Shown here: positions 14,291-17,856 of the stretch, piece after piece | How the letters are laid out: each line of letters starts with the position of its first letter | Numbering within the stretch: the stretch's first letter is position 1 | Assembly: GCA_003446975.1 (NCBI GenBank) | Contig: DMAP01000276.1 | Coordinates: 1-17,856 of the forward strand | From: Clostridiales bacterium | GTDB lineage: Bacteria; Bacillota; Clostridia; Tissierellales; Dethiosulfatibacteraceae | Direction: 5' to 3' | DNA: 17,856 nucleotides | The notes under the pieces: generated by a model | Told to the model about the DNA's origin: nothing | Database searches by the model: none | The model's input: only the letters and a program-made list of their open reading frames with translations | Translations under genes and position numbers: made by a program

Positions 14291-15073
14291 CTATATCACA
14301 TGATTGGCAGTCAGCTTAGCCACCAGTTCTTTAACCATTTCCTGAGGGCTACCTTGCATCATTTCCACTTCGCTTCTTTTTTCCGGTTCGAATATTTCGG
14401 TAACGATTGTTGGCGATCCGGGAATGCCGATTAAGTTAATGTCGCATCCCAAATCCTCATAGCTCCAAACAGGGATCTCTTTTCTGAATGCCTTCATGAT
14501 ATTGACAGGTTTGGAATATCTCGGCGTGTTCAAATGCTTGGTTACAGTCATCACCACCGGCAGCTTCACCCTGACTTTTTCTTTTCCTTCCTCCAGCATT
14601 CTTGTAGCGGTCACAAAACCACCAACAATATCCACCTGGGAAACAAAAGTAATTTGCTTGAAATCAAGAAATTCCGCCACAATGGGGCCGGTCTGTCCTG
14701 TATCCGCATCTACGGCATGGCTACCAAACAACACAATATCCACATCTCCTATTTTTTTTACAGCTTTGCTCAACACATAGCCTGTTGCCAGTGTGTCAGC
14801 ACCACCCATTTCTCTGCAGCTTAACAGTCTGGCATGATCGCAACCCATAGCCAACGCTTCCCTTAAGGCTTCTATGGTCTGTGGTGGACCCATGCTAATG
14901 GCTGTAATTTCCCCACCATGTTTTTCTTTTAACCTAATCGCTTCCTCAATGGCATTCTTGTCAAACGGGTTGATGACACCTGTGATGTTTGTTCTATCCA
15001 GATTTTTTGTCACAGGATTAATCCTGACATCCATGGTATCTGGAACCTGTTTGATGCAAACTACAATATTCAT
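14291..15073 (-). CDS. etfB: electron transfer flavoprotein, beta subunit
   Basis: A 260-residue EtfB, the usual length. It begins MNIVVCIKQVPDT, has the cofactor-binding VDADTGQTGP (121-130) and the family signature NTPRYSKPVNIMKA (182-195). In ordinary ETFs this site binds AMP; in electron-bifurcating ETFs it binds a second FAD, and the clostridial bifurcating proteins carry a D-G-D-T-A-Q-V-G-P version. The sequence here is closer to that than to the D-D-N-Q-T-G-P type, so bifurcation is possible but not proven. It lies 22 bases after the acyl-CoA dehydrogenase gene and eight before etfA. ATG 15073 is preceded by AAGGGAG about ten bases upstream. Confidence 0.94.
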   Translation of the reverse strand: MNIVVCIKQVPDTMDVRINPVTKNLDRTNITGVINPFDKNAIEEAIRLKEKHGGEITAISMGPPQTIEALREALAMGCDHARLLSCREMGGADTLATGYVLSKAVKKIGDVDIVLFGSHAVDADTGQTGPIVAEFLDFKQITFVSQVDIVGGFVTATRMLEEGKEKVRVKLPVVMTVTKHLNTPRYSKPVNIMKAFRKEIPVWSYEDLGCDINLIGIPGSPTIVTEIFEPEKRSEVEMMQGSPQEMVKELVAKLTANHVI

Positions 15074-15095
15074 ATCAATCCAACTCCCTTATATC

Positions 15096-16229
15096 CTATT
15101 TATTCAACGACATGGAACCCACCAGCATGCGCAGGATTTCAGAGGTTCCTTCACCTATCTCAAATATCTTGGCGTCCCTCAGATACCTCTCCACATGATA
15201 ATCCCTGCTGTATCCATTTCCCCCCAAAACCTGGATGGCATCCTTGCAAGTCTGCATAGCCATCTCAGAGCTATAGATCTTCAACATGGCTGACTCCTTA
15301 GTGTGTCTCATCCCCAGATCCTTCATATTGGCTGTGTCAAACATCATCAGCTCAGTATTTCTTATACCGATGTCCATGTTTGCAATCATGTTCTGAACTG
15401 ACTGAAACTGAGAAATGGGTCTGCCAAAAGCCGTTCTCTGAGTTGCATAATCCACCGCAATCTCTCTGGCAGCCTCGGACAACCCTAGAGCGATAGCGCT
15501 TATACTGATTCTAGCGCCATCTAGAGCCATCATGGCTATTTTGAATCCGTCCCCTTCTCTGCCCAACAAGCTTTCCTTTGGTAATCTGATATTGTTCATA
15601 ATAAGCTCTGAAGTGACCGAACCTCTCAAACCCATCTTGTCTTCCTTTTTCCCCACTGAAAAGCCCGGTGTGTCCGACTCCACCAGAAAAGCTGAGATTC
15701 CCCTGGCGCCTTTCTTTTCATCTGTCTTGGCCAAAATGATATAGAGATCGGATATTCCGCCATTGGTAATCCAGGCCTTTGTTCCATTCAATATCCAGTA
15801 GCTTCCATCAAATTCAGCTGTAGACTGTATTCCAGCCGCATCTGAACCCGCTGAAGGTTCCGTTAAAGCAAAAGCGAAAATAGACCCTTCAGATACCATT
15901 GGAAGATATTTTGCCTTTTGCACTTCCGTACCATGATGGTAGACTATATCCGTAGCCAGCCAATGGGCATCCAATGTTATAGCCACGCTTGCACTGCCTC
16001 TGGAGATTTCTCTCAGAGCAATGGCACCGGTGATCGCATTGCCACCTGCACCGCCATACTGTTCTGGCAAGGGAATCTCCAACAAACCATTCTCCTTTAT
16101 TTTTTTCCATAACGCATCATTAAACCCATTACGGTCCATTTCCATATCCAATGGCTTGATTTCATTTTCTGTGAACTCCCTGACCATTTTGCGTATCATT
16201 CTTTGCTCGTCTGTTAATTCAAACAACAT
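15096..16229 (-). CDS. acyl-CoA dehydrogenase
   Basis: A 377-residue FAD-dependent acyl-CoA dehydrogenase. In an anaerobe it would work as an enoyl-CoA reductase or an acyl-CoA dehydrogenase coupled to the EtfAB encoded downstream. Visible motifs are FALTEPSAGSD (120-130) and WITNGG (153-158) in the substrate/FAD region, RTAFGRPISQFQSVQ (265-279), and IGEGTSEI (358-365) with the catalytic base E360 at the MCAD position. The isovaleryl-CoA dehydrogenase-type alternative base on helix G is absent (LDGARIS). ATG 16229 is chosen because AAGGGG precedes it; longer in-frame starts lie in the promoter. The chain-length preference (butyryl, branched or other) cannot be read with confidence. It leads a three-gene operon with etfB and etfA. 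Confidence 0.93.
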   Translation of the reverse strand: MLFELTDEQRMIRKMVREFTENEIKPLDMEMDRNGFNDALWKKIKENGLLEIPLPEQYGGAGGNAITGAIALREISRGSASVAITLDAHWLATDIVYHHGTEVQKAKYLPMVSEGSIFAFALTEPSAGSDAAGIQSTAEFDGSYWILNGTKAWITNGGISDLYIILAKTDEKKGARGISAFLVESDTPGFSVGKKEDKMGLRGSVTSELIMNNIRLPKESLLGREGDGFKIAMMALDGARISISAIALGLSEAAREIAVDYATQRTAFGRPISQFQSVQNMIANMDIGIRNTELMMFDTANMKDLGMRHTKESAMLKIYSSEMAMQTCKDAIQVLGGNGYSRDYHVERYLRDAKIFEIGEGTSEILRMLVGSMSLNK

Positions 16230-16278
16230 ACAACACCCCTTGTTCGTTTTGAAATCATTAATCAAAATAATTATGATT

Positions 16279-16307
16279 ATTATACTATGCTTAACGCGTT
16301 GTCTCAA
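16279..16307 (-). promoter_or_regulatory. promoter of the acyl-CoA dehydrogenase/etf operon
   Basis: On the reverse strand, TTGAGA (16307-16302), exactly 17 bases and TATAAT (16284-16279) form the best promoter in the window. The spacer contains the perfect 8-bp palindrome AACGCGTT (16293-16300), which could be an operator half or core. The leader would be about 43 nt. Confidence 0.7.
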
Positions 16308-16402
16308 ATGAAATATTGACAGACTAACATGGATCTTAACTTAACTAAAATACTACAACAAACGAGATATTGATTTATTAACTTTTGCTTAGGCTTCAAT
16401 GC

Positions 16403-16461
16403 AAAAAAAACCCACCAAGTTTGCCTTTGTAGGTTCTACCGAAGTTAGAAGGACTTGGTGG
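16403..16461 (-). terminator. strong intrinsic terminator after the CrtI-like gene
   Basis: On the reverse strand, CCACCAAGT (16461-16453) pairs perfectly with ACTTGGTGG (16420-16412), followed at once by G and eight Ts (16410-16403). The 32-nt loop can itself fold (CCTT with AAGG; GTAG with CTAC). It begins 20 bases after the stop of the CrtI-like gene. In the forward direction the stem is followed only by a T-rich, not pure-T, stretch. The remaining intergenic DNA to 16279 showed nothing else beyond the operon promoter. Confidence 0.85.
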
Positions 16462-16480
16462 ATTTTGTTTATTTCGATTT

Positions 16481-17856
16481 CTATATACCAGCAAAAGGTT
16501 GTTTCAATTGCTTGCAGAGACGCATAATCGTGTCTTTTCCAGTTATCACAGCCACGGGAAGACCTCCTGGCGGCTGTAGCCATTGTCCACTCAAGACTAA
16601 GTTTTTCAAACCTTTTATCTTTCCAGTGTGGACCAGTGATTTCCCGGGAATGGTAGGCCAAAACCCCATGAAAGCACCCCGGTAGGCATTGCAGTACTTT
16701 ACGTAGGTTTGGGGGGTAGCCACATCCAGCAGTTTCAGTTTCCCTTTCATGAATGGAAAGCGAGTTTCCATATCTTGAATCACTGCTTCTCCTATCCGTG
16801 TTTTCTCAATATTGTACGCTTCCTTGTCATCCACCAAAGCCTCCCACATGTCCAACTCTGGCTGAAACTGATTAATGGCAAATGTAATCGCGGTATGTCT
16901 CTCCGGTGCGAAATCTGGCTCGTAGGCGTAATGGGTCATCTGCAAATGCTTCACAGGTTTTTCGTTTTGGTTGATATTCAATGACTGGACAGGAAATTTC
17001 AAGGTTCGAGGAATATCGTCCATTGTACCCTCATAACCAATACCAATATAGATATTTGAGGCTAAAGGATAGACCTCAGGATTATCAAATCTTTTCTGAA
17101 ATTCCGGGTCTGGGTAATGTCCCTTTAGCAATCTATCGTATAATACATGAGCATCACAAGCCGCAACAACATAATCCGCTTCAAAGGATTTACCGTTTTT
17201 GCACATGACTCTTTTGACCACATCTCTCTCAATCTCTAGATCCACCGCTTCGCAAGAGGCTTCGACCGTTCCTCCCAGGTCAAGGTATCTGTCAACCATT
17301 CGCATAGCCAAAGCCTTAGATCCCCCAACCGGAATGGATGACTGTCCACTGGTGAATGTGCCAAGAGGAAAAATGATTGAAGAAGCGCTATATTCACCTT
17401 CAGGCATAAAGGAAGCTATGGCTTCTCTAAGTGCCGGGTGCTTGAATCTCTCTGAAAGTTCCTTCACACTTATTTTGTCATACTTCTGCATGATCGGACC
17501 AATATCTTTCATTGAAAGAATGAACTTGATCTTTTCAAAAACATTCATCATATCCATAGGTTTTTCAACCGGAATGGAAAAGGATTGCATCTTTTTAATG
17601 TCCTCGCATAACGCCTCAATAATATTTCGGTCATCTGGTGATATCTCCAGCCAACTCGACTTCATTCTATCTATATCCCTATAAAAACTGACCGTCACAC
17701 CATCGTGCTCAACAGCAATAAAGCTTTCAGGATCGTATATGTCAACGCCATCAAGCGCTCCTACCGTATCCCAAAGTTTGCGAATCGGTGTTCCTTCCTT
17801 TGTGCCAACCAGCCAATGGATGCATCCGTCAATATGATAGCCCTGGCGGTTCCAAC
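16481..17856 (-). CDS. CrtI/phytoene desaturase-like FAD oxidoreductase, N-terminus beyond the window
   Basis: An open frame enters from the right edge and runs 457 residues to the stop at 16481; a GTG at 17698 is internal, not the start. Near the edge is NRQGYHIDGCIHWLVGTKEG, and the C-terminus carries GQWLQPPGGLPVAVITGK, the C-terminal FAD-binding signature of the amine-oxidase/CrtI/carotenoid-isomerase group. The N-terminal GxGxxG dinucleotide-binding motif is outside the window. Relatives desaturate or isomerise carotenoids, but many anaerobic Firmicutes carry CrtI-like proteins of unknown function. No carotenoid gene (crtB, crtM) is visible here, so pigment synthesis is not supported by context. 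The gene ends at a strong terminator. Confidence 0.85.
   Translation of the reverse strand, partial: WNRQGYHIDGCIHWLVGTKEGTPIRKLWDTVGALDGVDIYDPESFIAVEHDGVTVSFYRDIDRMKSSWLEISPDDRNIIEALCEDIKKMQSFSIPVEKPMDMMNVFEKIKFILSMKDIGPIMQKYDKISVKELSERFKHPALREAIASFMPEGEYSASSIIFPLGTFTSGQSSIPVGGSKALAMRMVDRYLDLGGTVEASCEAVDLEIERDVVKRVMCKNGKSFEADYVVAACDAHVLYDRLLKGHYPDPEFQKRFDNPEVYPLASNIYIGIGYEGTMDDIPRTLKFPVQSLNINQNEKPVKHLQMTHYAYEPDFAPERHTAITFAINQFQPELDMWEALVDDKEAYNIEKTRIGEAVIQDMETRFPFMKGKLKLLDVATPQTYVKYCNAYRGAFMGFWPTIPGKSLVHTGKIKGLKNLVLSGQWLQPPGGLPVAVITGKDTIMRLCKQLKQPFAGI

Noticed and set aside
16230..16307. A longer N-terminus for the acyl-CoA dehydrogenase, rich in isoleucine
   Set aside because: Those codons overlap the promoter, and the family N-terminus begins at the ATG at 16229 with its own ribosome site.
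17199..17684. Long forward-strand open frame opposite the CrtI-like gene
   Set aside because: It is a serine/isoleucine-rich antisense shadow without a plausible start signal.
16481..17698. GTG at 17698 as the start of the CrtI-like gene
   Set aside because: The frame stays open to the window edge and encodes the conserved GYHIDGCIHWLVG region upstream of that codon.

Overview
The window looks like the chromosome of a low-GC, Gram-positive, strictly anaerobic bacterium, most likely a member of the Clostridia. The evidence is the AT-rich composition with strong AGGAGG-type ribosome binding sites and TATAAT promoters, a tungsten-type aldehyde:ferredoxin oxidoreductase, and an acyl-CoA dehydrogenase encoded together with both electron-transfer flavoprotein subunits. 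The species cannot be named from the sequence. No rRNA, tRNA, CRISPR array, prophage or intact insertion sequence was seen.

Region A (1-9611) is a surface-glycan locus. A single forward GT4 glycosyltransferase gene (110-1225) faces a seven-gene reverse-strand operon read from 9611 down to 1192. In reading order the operon encodes a KpsF-type SIS sugar-phosphate isomerase without CBS domains, a GT9 (heptosyltransferase-like) protein, a fused sugar-nucleotidyltransferase/APH-fold kinase, a Gtf3/galactofuranosyltransferase-like enzyme, two GT4 glycosyltransferases and a protein with two GT2 domains. Neighbouring genes overlap by 4-20 bases or lie within about 45 bases, so they should be co-transcribed from the extended -10 promoter near 9692-9700. 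The isomerase plus fused kinase/nucleotidyltransferase suggest that the operon makes its own nucleotide-activated sugar and then polymerises or attaches it; the sugar is unknown.

Region B (9612-12070) holds one AOR-family gene on the reverse strand. It has an unusually long leader (about 280 nt) containing hairpins and a small ORF with a good ribosome binding site. It is bracketed by two oppositely oriented copies of a long palindromic repeat; a third copy lies at the start of the window.

Region C (12071-17856) starts with a forward MFS transporter whose start codon lies almost at the predicted transcription start. It converges on a reverse-strand operon of acyl-CoA dehydrogenase, etfB and etfA (16229 down to 13281), a module for flavin-based electron transfer to or from an acyl-CoA/enoyl-CoA pair. 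Last comes the 3' part of a CrtI-like FAD oxidoreductase gene, which runs off the right edge and ends at a strong intrinsic terminator. AOR and the acyl-CoA dehydrogenase/Etf operon could share ferredoxin- and acid-linked metabolism, but this rests on proximity only.
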